A stretch of 64,000 bases of DNA. Source: CAWKAV01 sp963847735. GTDB lineage: Bacteria; Desulfobacterota; Desulfuromonadia; Desulfuromonadales; BM103. The stretch lies in assembly GCA_963847735.1 (NCBI GenBank), contig CAWKAV010000003.1, forward strand, positions 186,001-250,000, given 5' to 3'. The translations under genes were made by a program, and so were the position numbers. The notes beneath the pieces were generated by a model that saw only the letters and a list, made by a program, of their open reading frames with translations, did no database searches and was not told the origin of the DNA. Below are positions 8,507-17,452 of the stretch, in pieces. Every line of letters starts with the position of its first letter. Position 1 is the first letter of the stretch.

Positions 8507-9289
8507 CTAGAACCCCATCTCCTTGCCGGTTGGCCTGACCACCTGAACGCCCTCTGGCATCGTAAAGTCAAAGGTCTTCTCCGGGATGCCGAGATTCACA
8601 CTCAGGTTACTGAATTCGATAACCGTGCTGTTGCCGTTGGGATCATAGATGGTGGTCGATATGACCGGGAACCCTGCCCGTTTGTCTCCCGCCTGCTCGC
8701 GTCTCTCGTAAGCCTCGATAGCAAAGCGGTCAACCACGATGACCAATCGATTGATCAAAGCGGAGACTCGTAGCGGGACCAGTTCCAGAATCGAGTTGCC
8801 TCCGACATCTTCGCTTGGCTCAGCCCAGCCGATCTGAAAATCCCTGGAGAGGTTGCCAAGCCCGGTGAGGAAGGTCATCGGGTCATTCTGTTGAGACTGA
8901 TTGACCATTTCGATGCTCGACTGGATCACCTGATTATTTTCCGGCAGGTAAACCCACAGGGTCTCGCCGTCGGAGACAATCTCCTGGGTCGTCGGCTGTT
9001 CGTATTGCCAGCGGAACTTGACGCCTGGAAGCGACTGTCCACGGCGATAATCAAAGGCAACTTCAACGCGACCGTTGGCGCTTTGCAGTCGGTTGAGCGA
9101 GGCGATCTTTGATTCCTGGGAAAAGTCGGCGGAATAATCGAAGATCCTTGATGTTTTGTCGGTTTCCGCCTGAAATGGAGTCTCCAGGGTTTGGATGACA
9201 TCCGCAAGGGATGCCGCCCATGCGGGAGCCACTGCAGTCGCAAGGAAGGTGGCAAGGCACAACGTATGGAAAATGATCCTGTTTATCAT
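8507..9289 (-). CDS. LolA-like outer-membrane lipoprotein carrier
   Basis: A 260-residue exported protein with a clear signal peptide (hydrophobic core to about residue 24, cleavage after AWA) and a LolA-type half-barrel: DYSADFSQESKIASLNRLQSANGRV, then KFRWQYEQPTTQEIVSDGETLWVYLPEN, then a C-terminal strand region ending TFDFTMPEGVQVV. LolA ferries lipoproteins across the periplasm. The ATG at 9289 has GAGGAG upstream; a start six codons earlier is unlikely. It lies 46 bases downstream of cheD and may be read through from the chemotaxis operon. A separate lola paralogue elsewhere cannot be excluded, so no symbol is given. Confidence 0.85.
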   Translation of the reverse strand: MINRIIFHTLCLATFLATAVAPAWAASLADVIQTLETPFQAETDKTSRIFDYSADFSQESKIASLNRLQSANGRVEVAFDYRRGQSLPGVKFRWQYEQPTTQEIVSDGETLWVYLPENNQVIQSSIEMVNQSQQNDPMTFLTGLGNLSRDFQIGWAEPSEDVGGNSILELVPLRVSALINRLVIVVDRFAIEAYERREQAGDKRAGFPVISTTIYDPNGNSTVIEFSNLSVNLGIPEKTFDFTMPEGVQVVRPTGKEMGF

Positions 9290-9335
9290 TGCAGGCTCCT
9301 CAAACAATCGGCTAAGGGGTGTGTTCCCAGGTAAT

Positions 9336-9818
9336 CTAAAGAGAGAGCTGTTGATTATTACGGGGGCAGAAAATCATCATTTTACCGGTGGCAAGATCAA
9401 ACTCAACAGTGCGACCGCGGTTGCCGCCAACCTCTTCGCCAAGCAGAGGGATGCCCAACTTGACGAGAGTCTCCCGCGCACTTCTGGCGTTGCGGGCGCC
9501 AACGCTGTTGATTAGCGTCTGATAATTTGTCTCGAACATGTTTGCACCGCCTGCTATCTTGGCTACCAGTCTCTCTCTCTCCGCTCCCGCCTGCACCAGT
9601 TCATCGACCATCCGGTAAATTCCGGCATCGACATACTTTCTTTCCGAACCGACGGGATCTTTTCCCGGGCGACAAGGTAAAAGCATATGGCCCAGCCCGC
9701 CGAGCCCGGTGTCAGGGTCATAGAGGCTGACCGCGATACAGGAACCAAGGCCATAAGCTTTTAGAATCACCGGCGCTCGATCGATATGTGCCTGGGCGAT
9801 GCCGACGCGATCAGCCAT
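9336..9818 (-). CDS. cheD: chemoreceptor glutamine deamidase CheD
   Basis: A 160-residue CheD. It carries the catalytic Cys in YGLGSCIAVSLYD (about residue 27) and the His in GGLGHMLLP (about 44), with a conserved Thr further on. CheD deamidates Gln residues of chemoreceptors and interacts with CheC. The start at 9818 is set by GGAGG five bases upstream; it overlaps the end of cheC by eight bases, so the two are translationally coupled, matching the known CheC-CheD partnership. Confidence 0.94.
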   Translation of the reverse strand: MADRVGIAQAHIDRAPVILKAYGLGSCIAVSLYDPDTGLGGLGHMLLPCRPGKDPVGSERKYVDAGIYRMVDELVQAGAERERLVAKIAGGANMFETNYQTLINSVGARNARSARETLVKLGIPLLGEEVGGNRGRTVEFDLATGKMMIFCPRNNQQLSL

Positions 9819-10434
9819 GGGGTCCTCCGACGGCATTCAGAAAAATATCGAGGGTCGCCGGATCGGGGAGTAGAAAGAAATGCCCTTTAATGTCAAGAGC
9901 CTGGCGCGGTTCGCCGCTGAAGTCGGTTTCTACCATCAGAGCAAAATCGCTGGATTGGCTTAAATCGATCAAAACGTAATCGACCACCGCCCCGGCCATA
10001 TCATAGGCCAGCAAGGGGACCGAGGGTATCAGGGTTTTGTTAAGCAGGTTGCCGAGAGCGCTGAGATATGCCGACGCAAGGATGTTGCCGACTTCCTTCA
10101 AGGCCGAGATGGTCATTTCGTTCATGTTCAGTGTTTGTTCCTGGTGGCCAAGCAGGCTGCAGAGCAGAAGTCGGGCGCTCTCCTGGGGAAAGAGCAGCAT
10201 GATGCTGCCGCGGGCATCGCCCAGAATCTGCAGGGTGATGCCGACCATCATTTTCTCGGCGCCGCCGAGATGATCCGGCACCTGGCTAATTTCGATGATC
10301 GTGACATGCGGGACCCGCAGGTATACTGTCTGGCCGATCATCTGGGAAAGAGCCGTTGCCGCGTGACCCATGCCGATATTGCTGATCTCTTTTAAGGTGT
10401 CCAGCTGAATAGTATCAAGTTCGCGAAAGGGCAT
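9811..10434 (-). CDS. cheC: CheY-P phosphatase CheC
   Basis: A 207-residue CheC. Both phosphatase helices are present: TLKEISNIGMGHAATAL (about residues 13-29) and ALKEVGNILASAYLSAL (about 115-131), each with the Glu-x2-Asn pair used to dephosphorylate CheY-P. The start ATG at 10434 has AGGAG upstream. Located between cheA and cheD, it would set the lifetime of the phosphorylated CheY encoded four genes away and regulate CheD. Confidence 0.93.
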   Translation of the reverse strand: MPFRELDTIQLDTLKEISNIGMGHAATALSQMIGQTVYLRVPHVTIIEISQVPDHLGGAEKMMVGITLQILGDARGSIMLLFPQESARLLLCSLLGHQEQTLNMNEMTISALKEVGNILASAYLSALGNLLNKTLIPSVPLLAYDMAGAVVDYVLIDLSQSSDFALMVETDFSGEPRQALDIKGHFFLLPDPATLDIFLNAVGGPHG

Positions 10435-10448
10435 CAATTTCTCCTGGG

Positions 10449-12335
10449 TCAATCGTTTGTGAAAATTTGACGGTCTTCAAGTAAAGTCTGAGGATCGACG
10501 ATAAAAACAACCCGACCATCGCCCTCAACGGCCGCACCGCTCAGACCGGTCAAGAGATTCAGCGGGAAGCCCAGGTTTTTAACAAAAGCTTCGCGCTGAC
10601 CAATAAAGTGATCCACCTGCAGGCCAACGCGTCGGCCCTGAACTTCGGTTAGAATGACCCAGGAAGTTTCTCCAGCGGCAACTTCCGGCAAACCGAGAAT
10701 CTCTGCAAGCGAGCAGAGCGTAACAACCTCTTCTCCAAGACGGAAGACCCGTTTCTGCCCGGAGTGCTGGATTTCTGCAGTCGGCAAATCCAGGGTGCGC
10801 TGGACGCGGGTGATTGGAATGGCCAGAAGGTGGTCAGCACAACTGACCAGCAGAATCTTTATGATGGCTATGGAGAGGGGCAGCCGCATCTGGAAACGGG
10901 CTCCCTTGCCGGGGGCGGAAATGATTTCCAGGGTTCCGCCAAGGCTCCGGACCGCTTCTTTGACCACATCCAGGCCCACGCCGCGGCCAGAGGTTTCCGT
11001 CACCTCCTTTGCCGTGGAAAAGCCTGGATGACAGACCAGCATCAAGACGTCGCGATCACTTAAACCGGTGGCCTGGGAGCGTGTCATCAGACCAATGTCG
11101 ACAGCTTTTTTACGTAACTGATCAGGGTCCATCCCCTTGCCGTCATCAGCAACTTCTATCAGGACAAGGTCCTTTTCACGACGGGCAGAGACTGTGACAG
11201 AGCCTTCCTTTTCAATGCCGTGATCCACGGCGTTGCGCACCAGATGCACCAGCGGATCAGTAAGTTCCTCAAGGACCACGCGATCGATGCCGACTCCGGC
11301 ACCGGTCAGATGCAGGGTGACTTTTTTGTCGGACTTGCGACTCAGGTCACGCACGATGCGCGGCAACCGTCCCGTAACGTTTTCCAAAGGCATCAGGCGG
11401 GCCTGCAGAACATGATGATGCAGGTCATCGATGAGACGACTGGTCTGACTGAGTGACCTGATCAGCTCATCCCAGTCTCGTCCTTTTGTTGCCGTGTTGA
11501 GCATGTAGCGATTCGTGATCAGTTCTCCGGTCAGATTGACGAACTGGTCAAGAAGATCGGTGCGGACGCGAACAGTGCGCACGCCCTCGTCGCGTCCCGG
11601 CTTTTCTTCTTTGCGGCGGTCATCGATAAAGCGAACCTTGATGACCCCGCTGATCCGCAGCAGAGCCTCCTCGATATGGTCCTTGGTCAGCGAAGTACGC
11701 AGCCATGCCTGAATTTGCAGACAAGGTCCGCCTCCACGCAATGCCGACATGTCCGGTTTGCTGGATATCAGCTTGCCGGACTTCTCCAGTTCACGCAGGA
11801 TCAGGATACCACGAGCGGCGGCGGCCGGAGTGTCTTCGGCCAGATCGACCAGCACCTGAAAAGCGTCCGGTTCTTCTGCGGCGGCAATCTCTTCAGGCCC
11901 TTCCACGACAGGTACGGTCATCAAGGGTTCTTCCGAAATCTGGCCCGGCAGTTCAGCAACCTGGATTGAATCCTCACGGGGATGCTCATTCAGGAAGGAT
12001 TCTATCGATCTTTCCGGTCGAGCGGACTGCAGGTCTTCAAGGAGGCCGTCGAGGAGATCGATGCCAGCCAGGAGGTAATCGACTGTCGAGGATGACACGC
12101 CGCCGGTTTCGCGAAGACCGTCCAGCATATCTTCAAGATGATGAGACAGTTGCGTCGTTCGGTCGAAGCCCATGGTCGATGCCATGCCCTTGATCGAGTG
12201 CGCCTCACGAAACAGGGCATCAATCGTCTCCCGGTTGCCCGGCTCCTGCTCAAGAGTGACGACCAGCTGGTTGAGGTTATTTATATGCTCCCGGGTTTCG
12301 CTTAGAAAAAGCTCCCGGTACCGGGACATGTCCAT
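10449..12335 (-). CDS. cheA: chemotaxis histidine kinase CheA
   Basis: A 628-residue CheA. Domains in order: Hpt with the phosphorylated His in FREAHSIKGMAST (about residue 46); a CheY-binding P2-like region (about 170-250); dimerisation and HATPase with VHLVRNAVDHGIE, DDGKGMD and GRGVGLDVVKEAV (N, G1 and G2 boxes); and a C-terminal CheW-like domain. The start at 12335 gives MDMSRYRELFLSETREHI, the normal Hpt beginning; a 46-residue upstream extension would run back through the cheY gene. It sits 19 bases after cheY in the same operon. Confidence 0.95.
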   Translation of the reverse strand: MDMSRYRELFLSETREHINNLNQLVVTLEQEPGNRETIDALFREAHSIKGMASTMGFDRTTQLSHHLEDMLDGLRETGGVSSSTVDYLLAGIDLLDGLLEDLQSARPERSIESFLNEHPREDSIQVAELPGQISEEPLMTVPVVEGPEEIAAAEEPDAFQVLVDLAEDTPAAAARGILILRELEKSGKLISSKPDMSALRGGGPCLQIQAWLRTSLTKDHIEEALLRISGVIKVRFIDDRRKEEKPGRDEGVRTVRVRTDLLDQFVNLTGELITNRYMLNTATKGRDWDELIRSLSQTSRLIDDLHHHVLQARLMPLENVTGRLPRIVRDLSRKSDKKVTLHLTGAGVGIDRVVLEELTDPLVHLVRNAVDHGIEKEGSVTVSARREKDLVLIEVADDGKGMDPDQLRKKAVDIGLMTRSQATGLSDRDVLMLVCHPGFSTAKEVTETSGRGVGLDVVKEAVRSLGGTLEIISAPGKGARFQMRLPLSIAIIKILLVSCADHLLAIPITRVQRTLDLPTAEIQHSGQKRVFRLGEEVVTLCSLAEILGLPEVAAGETSWVILTEVQGRRVGLQVDHFIGQREAFVKNLGFPLNLLTGLSGAAVEGDGRVVFIVDPQTLLEDRQIFTND

Positions 12336-12354
12336 AGAATTTCCGAGTAACTGC

Positions 12355-12723
12355 TCAGGTTTGTCCTGTAATCCGCCGGACGATATCAAGAACCTTGTCT
12401 TCCTTGAACGGCTTGACGATAAAATCTTTTGCTCCCGATTCCACCGCTTCGAGGACCAGAGAGTCCTGACCAAGAGCGCTGACCATGACCACGAAGGCGT
12501 CCGGGTCGGCAGCCATGATCTCCTGCAACGCCTCGATCCCGCTCTTCTTGGGCATGACGATGTCCATGGTTACCAGGTCCGGCTTGGTTTCCAGATAGAG
12601 TTCAAGGGCGACCTCGCCATTCTCAGCTTCTGCGACCACCTCGTAGCCTGCCCGGACGAAGATGTCCTTGAGCATGTTGCGCATAAAAAGTGCATCATCG
12701 ACGACCATTACCCGTAAGGCCAT
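12355..12723 (-). CDS. cheY: chemotaxis response regulator CheY
   Basis: A 122-residue stand-alone receiver. The acidic pair is at residues 9-10 (VVDDA), the phospho-acceptor Asp at 54 (VTMDIVMPKKSG), and the conserved Lys in FIVKPF near 103. The Thr/Ser switch position is present as MVSALG. It has no output domain and sits between cheW and cheA, three bases after cheW, so it is the CheY of this pathway and the likely substrate of CheC. Confidence 0.94.
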   Translation of the reverse strand: MALRVMVVDDALFMRNMLKDIFVRAGYEVVAEAENGEVALELYLETKPDLVTMDIVMPKKSGIEALQEIMAADPDAFVVMVSALGQDSLVLEAVESGAKDFIVKPFKEDKVLDIVRRITGQT

Positions 12724-12726
12724 GAT

Positions 12727-13155
12727 TTACTCCTGTTCAGAATAAATATTCTCAAGTTGATTGATCACTTCATTTATATCAAGCATGTTGACGATGATTT
12801 CGTCCAGATTGGCCACGCCGCGAATAGCGCTGTCTCCAGTATTCTCGGGTGGTGGCTGCAAAGTCGAAAGATCAAGCTTGACGATTCCCTGGATGGCACT
12901 GACCATCAGAACCAAAGACTTGAATTCCGGAGTCAGAACCACCTGCCTGTGATCGCGCTTCTCTTCCGAGAAACCGAGCAGAACCGGCAGGTCGATCACG
13001 GCGAGAATCTGGCCGTGGAAGTTGATGGCCCCGGTAAGAACCCCCCTGGCACGCGGAGCGTAGTGTTGAGGAGGGTCTTCGACGATCTCCTGGATAGCAT
13101 CAATCTCCAGGCCGTAGACTTCCTCACCGAGAGAGAAAATAAGGGTCAGCGCCAT
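12727..13155 (-). CDS. cheW: chemotaxis coupling protein CheW
   Basis: A 142-residue CheW domain protein linking receptors to CheA. Typical blocks are FSLGEEVYGLEIDAIQEIV near the N-terminus and GAINFHGQILAVIDLPVLLG in the middle. The start at 13155 follows the mcp stop with four bases between; a much longer in-frame extension upstream would overlap the mcp coding region and has no CheW similarity, so it is discarded. Confidence 0.93.
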   Translation of the reverse strand: MALTLIFSLGEEVYGLEIDAIQEIVEDPPQHYAPRARGVLTGAINFHGQILAVIDLPVLLGFSEEKRDHRQVVLTPEFKSLVLMVSAIQGIVKLDLSTLQPPPENTGDSAIRGVANLDEIIVNMLDINEVINQLENIYSEQE

Positions 13156-13159
13156 AAAT

Positions 13160-14434
13160 TCAGACTTGCTCTTCCTTGACCAGTTTAAACTGCTTGACGA
13201 TTTGCAGCATCGTTTCGGACATGGTGGAAAGATTTTGTGCCGACTGGGCCAATTCCTCCATGGAAGCGGATTGTTCCTGGGTGACCGCAGACACCTGCTC
13301 CGTTGCCGCAGCGTTATCAGAAACCACTTTGTCGATCTCGTCAATCACCCTGGTGATCCGCTCGGCGCTGGAAATCTGCTGTTCTGCCAACTCGGCAATG
13401 CTGTTGGCTTTGGCCAGGGTTCCCTCGGCGTTATGGGTGATTGCCGAGAAGGCCTGGTTGGTTCGATCGACGGCATCTCGACCACTTTCCATCTCCCCGA
13501 TCACCTGTCCCATTGAGGACTGCACCTGTTGGCCTTCTTCACGGATTCCTTCCACCAGACCAGCGATCTCCCCGGCAGAGAGGGTGGTCGAATCTGCCAA
13601 CTTGCGGATTTCTTCAGCGACCACGGCAAACCCGCGACCATATTCGCCGGCACGGGCCGCCTCTATCGTGGCGTTGAGAGCAAGCAGGTTGGTTTTCTGG
13701 GCAACACCGTTGATCACTTCAACGAATTTACTGATTCTTTGCAACTGGCCAATAAAATTGTACATCTGCAGGCTGCTGTTCTCCGTTTCGACCAGCACCT
13801 GGCGGATACTGTCGAGACTGGCACTGGCCAGTTCGCTACCGCTTTTGGCTGTTTCGACGGTCTGGTGAGCCGCTTCAGCAACCTTGTTTGCCGCGGCGGC
13901 AACCAGATTGATTGACATGGCCAATTCTTTGAAGAGTCGGTTGGATTCTTCCACCATTTCTGCCTGGGTTTCGGCTCCCTTGCTGATCTGGTCTACGGTG
14001 CCGGCAACCTCCTGGGACGAAGCTGACATCTCCTGAGAGGTCCCGGAGAGATCCTGCGCCGAGCCGGCAATCTTGAAGGCGATGCCACGAATGTCGCCGA
14101 CCAAGGTGCGCAGACTTTCCTGGATGTGGTTCATGGCCTTGGCCAGGTCACTGGTTTCGTCAGGGAAACTGCTTTTTTTCAGCTGGATGTTTTCGGACAA
14201 ATCTCCTTGTCCGATCCGGTCGCCGGCAGAGGTCAAGCGTCTGATGTTCGAGGTAAATACTTTAGAGAAGGCCACACCAAAAATCAGTCCGATTACTACT
14301 GCGCAGGCAATGGCCAAGGCCTGCTGGAATTCGACGGGGACTTCAGAATACGGGATCGCCAGGTTGACGACGATTCCCGAAACCACCACGACGAGGAAGC
14401 CAATAATAAACTTGTAACTGATTTCAATGCGCAT
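13160..14434 (-). CDS. methyl-accepting chemotaxis protein without periplasmic sensor
   Basis: A 424-residue receptor. Two transmembrane helices (about residues 8-28 and 40-62) are separated by only about a dozen residues, so there is no periplasmic ligand domain. A HAMP domain follows (about 62-115, RRLTSAGDRIGQGDLSENI) and then the signalling coiled coil with the hairpin tip AQKTNLLALNATIEAARAGE and RGFAVVAEEIRKLAD. The start at 14434 has AAGGAG upstream. As the only receptor in this cheR-cheW-cheY-cheA-cheC-cheD operon it probably feeds this CheA, sensing something in the membrane or cytoplasm; that is inferred from the missing ectodomain. Confidence 0.93.
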   Translation of the reverse strand: MRIEISYKFIIGFLVVVVSGIVVNLAIPYSEVPVEFQQALAIACAVVIGLIFGVAFSKVFTSNIRRLTSAGDRIGQGDLSENIQLKKSSFPDETSDLAKAMNHIQESLRTLVGDIRGIAFKIAGSAQDLSGTSQEMSASSQEVAGTVDQISKGAETQAEMVEESNRLFKELAMSINLVAAAANKVAEAAHQTVETAKSGSELASASLDSIRQVLVETENSSLQMYNFIGQLQRISKFVEVINGVAQKTNLLALNATIEAARAGEYGRGFAVVAEEIRKLADSTTLSAGEIAGLVEGIREEGQQVQSSMGQVIGEMESGRDAVDRTNQAFSAITHNAEGTLAKANSIAELAEQQISSAERITRVIDEIDKVVSDNAAATEQVSAVTQEQSASMEELAQSAQNLSTMSETMLQIVKQFKLVKEEQV

Positions 14435-14517
14435 GGTTCCACTCCTTGCAGGGCAGCAATCTCCAGTTTTTTCAGAGTGCCGCAAATGAAGCCTGTTGTT
14501 CTTTTTGGTTCAGACCA

Positions 14518-15384
14518 TTAAAAGACAGACGCTGTAACCGGTTTGGCCGTTCGACGATAGACTCGCTCCACAGGAAACACCGAATCATAATAGCCGCGGA
14601 TATTCTCAGTCAAGGCTTCTGCCCTGCCCAGAACCAAAACCCCGTGTTCCGGGAGTGCTGCCGCGAAACGGGCCAGAATTCGTTCCTGTTCCGGTCGTGT
14701 AAAATAGATCAGAACGTTACGGCAGAGAATCAGGTCTGCCGCAGGGTAATCGCGGTCTGTCATGATATTGTGGTGTAGAAACTCGACTTTGTCACGTACT
14801 CGCTCAATGAGCTGATAACGGCCGTCTTTGAAGAGGAAATATTTATCCAGAACCCCTGGTGGAACTTCCTTCATTCGAGAGGCTTCAAAGAGTCCGGAGC
14901 GGGCGGTCTTCAGGACCGGTTGGCTTATGTCGGTGGCCAGAATACGGATATTCATATCGTTTTCTGCCAATGCGTCAGACAGCAGGGCCAGGGAGTAAGG
15001 CTCCTCACCAGAGGCGCAGCCGGCGCTCCAGAAGGTCAACCCGTTACGGCCCGTGGCCCGGGCGTGACGACAGAGGTCCGGCAGAATTTTTTGCTCAAGA
15101 AGCTGGAAGGTGTCCAGGTTGCGGAAAAACTGGGAAACATGAATGGAGATGGTTGCCAGCAAGGTGTCAAGCTCGTCCTGGTCTTCCTCCAGCTGTTTCA
15201 GATAGGCTGCAAAATCAGCCACCCGGCAAACTCGAAGGCGCTTGGCTATCCGACGGCGGACACAACTGTCCTTGTATTGATCGAGATCGAACTGATGCCG
15301 GTCGTGCAGGATTGCTGTGAGCGCCGCTAATTCTGCGTCAGTAAGAATATCACCAGTCCATGTCCGGACGTTAGGTTTAACCAT
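14518..15384 (-). CDS. cheR: chemoreceptor methyltransferase CheR
   Basis: A 288-residue CheR: an N-terminal helical domain (about residues 15-80) and a SAM-dependent methyltransferase domain with FWSAGCASGEEPYSLALL (motif I, about 115-132), ILATDIS and LILCRNVLIYF. It methylates Glu residues of receptors with SAM. It is upstream of mcp in the same operon. No cheB methylesterase is in the window; CheD and CheC may carry adaptation instead, or cheB is elsewhere. Confidence 0.94.
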   Translation of the reverse strand: MVKPNVRTWTGDILTDAELAALTAILHDRHQFDLDQYKDSCVRRRIAKRLRVCRVADFAAYLKQLEEDQDELDTLLATISIHVSQFFRNLDTFQLLEQKILPDLCRHARATGRNGLTFWSAGCASGEEPYSLALLSDALAENDMNIRILATDISQPVLKTARSGLFEASRMKEVPPGVLDKYFLFKDGRYQLIERVRDKVEFLHHNIMTDRDYPAADLILCRNVLIYFTRPEQERILARFAAALPEHGVLVLGRAEALTENIRGYYDSVFPVERVYRRTAKPVTASVF

Positions 15385-15408
15385 GCGGCCTCAATATTTC
15401 ATTCAAGA

Positions 15409-16398
15409 TCAACAAAAATGGTCATATCCCCTGACAAGGATGGGCTGCACTTCTCCCCACTTGTCCTGCCGCGAAAGCACCCCGCAACCTTCATGGATGA
15501 CCCCGATGGAAGTAATCGGCACGTTTATCGCGACACCCAGGGCAGAGACTTCCGCCGCCTTTTCTGGGGCCACGGTAAAGAGAAGTTCGTAATCTTCGCC
15601 ACCGGAGAGGGCCAGCTCACGCAAAGCGGGTTGCGTATCGAGGTGTCGACGGAATCCCTCCGATAGAGGTATCTGGTCCTCCATAATAATTCCATCAACC
15701 TGAGAGGCCTGCAGGATATGCTCCAAGTCGCTGGTCAGACCATCGGAAATATCGATCATGGCTTTGGCGAGGTGACATTCACCAAGCCGGCGGCCGAGCT
15801 CAACCTGCGCTTTTGGTTGATGGTGGCGGGCCAGCAATGCCGCCTCGGGAAGTTTTTCGTTGCGAAGCAAATGAAGCGCCAGGGCACTGTCGCCCAGCGT
15901 ACCGGAGACCATGATGATGTCACCAGGTTGTGCTCCGTCGCGGCCGACAGCCTGATGCGCCGGAGTGCTCCCCTCGACGGTGACCGAGATCATCCACGGC
16001 CCCGGACTGCGGCAGGTGTCGCCGCCGACCAGAGAAACATCGTGTCGTTCCGCCTCATCAAGCGCACCGCGCAGGAAGTCGTCAATGTCCTTGACCTCCG
16101 CTTCACCGGGGCAGGCCAGGCCCAGATAAAGAAAGCGGGGGATGCCACCCATGGCAGCGATGTCACTGAGATTGACAGCCACAGCCTTGTGTCCCAGCGC
16201 TTCGCAATCGGTCCAGGCGTGGCGGAAGTGTACGTCTTCGATGAGAAGGTCGGTTGAGGTGAGCAGGTGATGCCCGTCAGGCAGGCGGAGTTCGGCAGCA
16301 TCGTCGCCGATGCCACGCACCACCCCCGTTCCCTTGGCGACTTGCTTGCGGATGCGATCAATCAGTTCGAATTCACCAAGATCCCGTAGTTTCAACAA
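15409..16398 (-). CDS. thiL: thiamine-monophosphate kinase
   Basis: A 329-residue ThiL that phosphorylates thiamine monophosphate to the active diphosphate with ATP. Family blocks: GDDAAELRLPDGHHLLTSTD (about residues 27-46), VAVNLSDIAAMGG, LVGGDTCRSPG and MIDISDGLTSDLEHI, containing the Mg- and ATP-binding Asp residues, then LSGGEDYELLF near the C-terminus. It ends 24 bases before cheR on the same strand and so may share its transcript, although the functions are unrelated. Confidence 0.94.
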   Translation of the reverse strand: MLKLRDLGEFELIDRIRKQVAKGTGVVRGIGDDAAELRLPDGHHLLTSTDLLIEDVHFRHAWTDCEALGHKAVAVNLSDIAAMGGIPRFLYLGLACPGEAEVKDIDDFLRGALDEAERHDVSLVGGDTCRSPGPWMISVTVEGSTPAHQAVGRDGAQPGDIIMVSGTLGDSALALHLLRNEKLPEAALLARHHQPKAQVELGRRLGECHLAKAMIDISDGLTSDLEHILQASQVDGIIMEDQIPLSEGFRRHLDTQPALRELALSGGEDYELLFTVAPEKAAEVSALGVAINVPITSIGVIHEGCGVLSRQDKWGEVQPILVRGYDHFC

Positions 16399-16468
16399 TC
16401 CATCCCCGATTTGTGACGTGATAAGGGAGCATTCTCATGCGGGAAAATTAATCTGTCAAGCAACATCC

Positions 16469-17233
16469 TCACAATGACCAGAAGAACGTGCTTTCTTCCC
16501 ATTGTGGAGGACCCTCCGCGAAGCGACGTTCAACAAACTGGCGCTGGCCATCGGCTTTTACCCTCAGCAGCGTCGAGCAACGGGTCCCGTATCCCGGCCT
16601 GCTGACAAAGATCGCCGAGAGGGAGCGTTCCCATTCGAAGGGGATGCCGGTCTTCGGCAACTCTGTGTCTGCAGCCAGGGTGGTGTCAGCAAGGAGAGCA
16701 AAAGCGGCCTCTTGATCGAAGAGCGTACTGTCAAGCAGTTTTTCAAGGGCTTTTTTGCCGCGTACAACTTTTGGCCAGGGGGTATCGAGCAGGTGGTTGC
16801 TCAGGCCGTATACGCCCGGCGGCAATAGTCTGTCAGGGGCTTCCCGGTTTGAAGTGTACCAGAGCTCACGGTCATCACCGAGCAGGAGGTTAAAGCCGGC
16901 GAAATCACAGTTAGCTGTCTTAATACTGGCCAGAAAGGCCGCGGGTGACAATTCTCCCTGCAGGTAATCGCGAACCAGCCAACCCCGCGATCTGCTGCTA
17001 TGGTTTTCCTTGTCTCGGACACCTTCACGAATGTTGGTAACGGTTGCCCAGCGTTTGCCGCGGGCGCCGAACCAGGTGCCTCCCGAAGCCAGGTCACGCC
17101 CGGCGATTATCGCCGGTGTGTCATGCCAGCGTTGAGCGGCTGCCGTCGGCCGGGCATAGAACTCATCACGGTTGGTCAGCACCAGGAGCGGCATCTGCTC
17201 TGTCATTTGGTGAGCGATCAGGATCAGGCACAT
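16469..17233 (-). CDS. NRDE / TANGO2 family protein
   Basis: A 254-residue protein of the NRDE (TANGO2) family. The start at 17233 gives MCLILIAHQ, the typical beginning, followed by LLVLTNRDEFYARPTAAAQRW (the NRDE signature), then AGRDLASGGTWFGA and TNIREG. Cys2 becomes the N-terminal residue after Met removal, suggesting an N-terminal nucleophile hydrolase-like fold. The family role is uncertain; roles in haem or lipid handling have been proposed. It is transcribed away from the aap operon. Confidence 0.88.
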   Translation of the reverse strand: MCLILIAHQMTEQMPLLVLTNRDEFYARPTAAAQRWHDTPAIIAGRDLASGGTWFGARGKRWATVTNIREGVRDKENHSSRSRGWLVRDYLQGELSPAAFLASIKTANCDFAGFNLLLGDDRELWYTSNREAPDRLLPPGVYGLSNHLLDTPWPKVVRGKKALEKLLDSTLFDQEAAFALLADTTLAADTELPKTGIPFEWERSLSAIFVSRPGYGTRCSTLLRVKADGQRQFVERRFAEGPPQWEESTFFWSL

Positions 17234-17344
17234 GGAAGCATCCTTTAGTTGCAGGGTTATACCGGTCAAGTTTGGCAGAAATTGCGGTTTTGACAATCAA
17301 GACGGGAAAAGGCAGCGCAATACAGGGCAGGGAAAGTTTGTTAT

Positions 17345-17373
17345 TTGACAGCTTAACAAGCACAACGTATAGT
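17345..17373 (+). promoter_or_regulatory. near-consensus sigma-70 promoter for the aap operon
   Basis: TTGACA at 17345-17350 and TATAGT at 17368-17373 are separated by exactly 17 bases. Transcription would start near 17380 and give a leader of about 70 bases before aapJ. This is the best match to a housekeeping promoter seen in the window and predicts strong expression unless repressed. Confidence 0.8.
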
Positions 17374-17452
17374 TAATACACTGTTTTATAGAGGCCGTGA
17401 GCGCTCTCAAATTAAAGCTTTAAAACCCAACAAATTTGAAGGAGGAAAGAAG

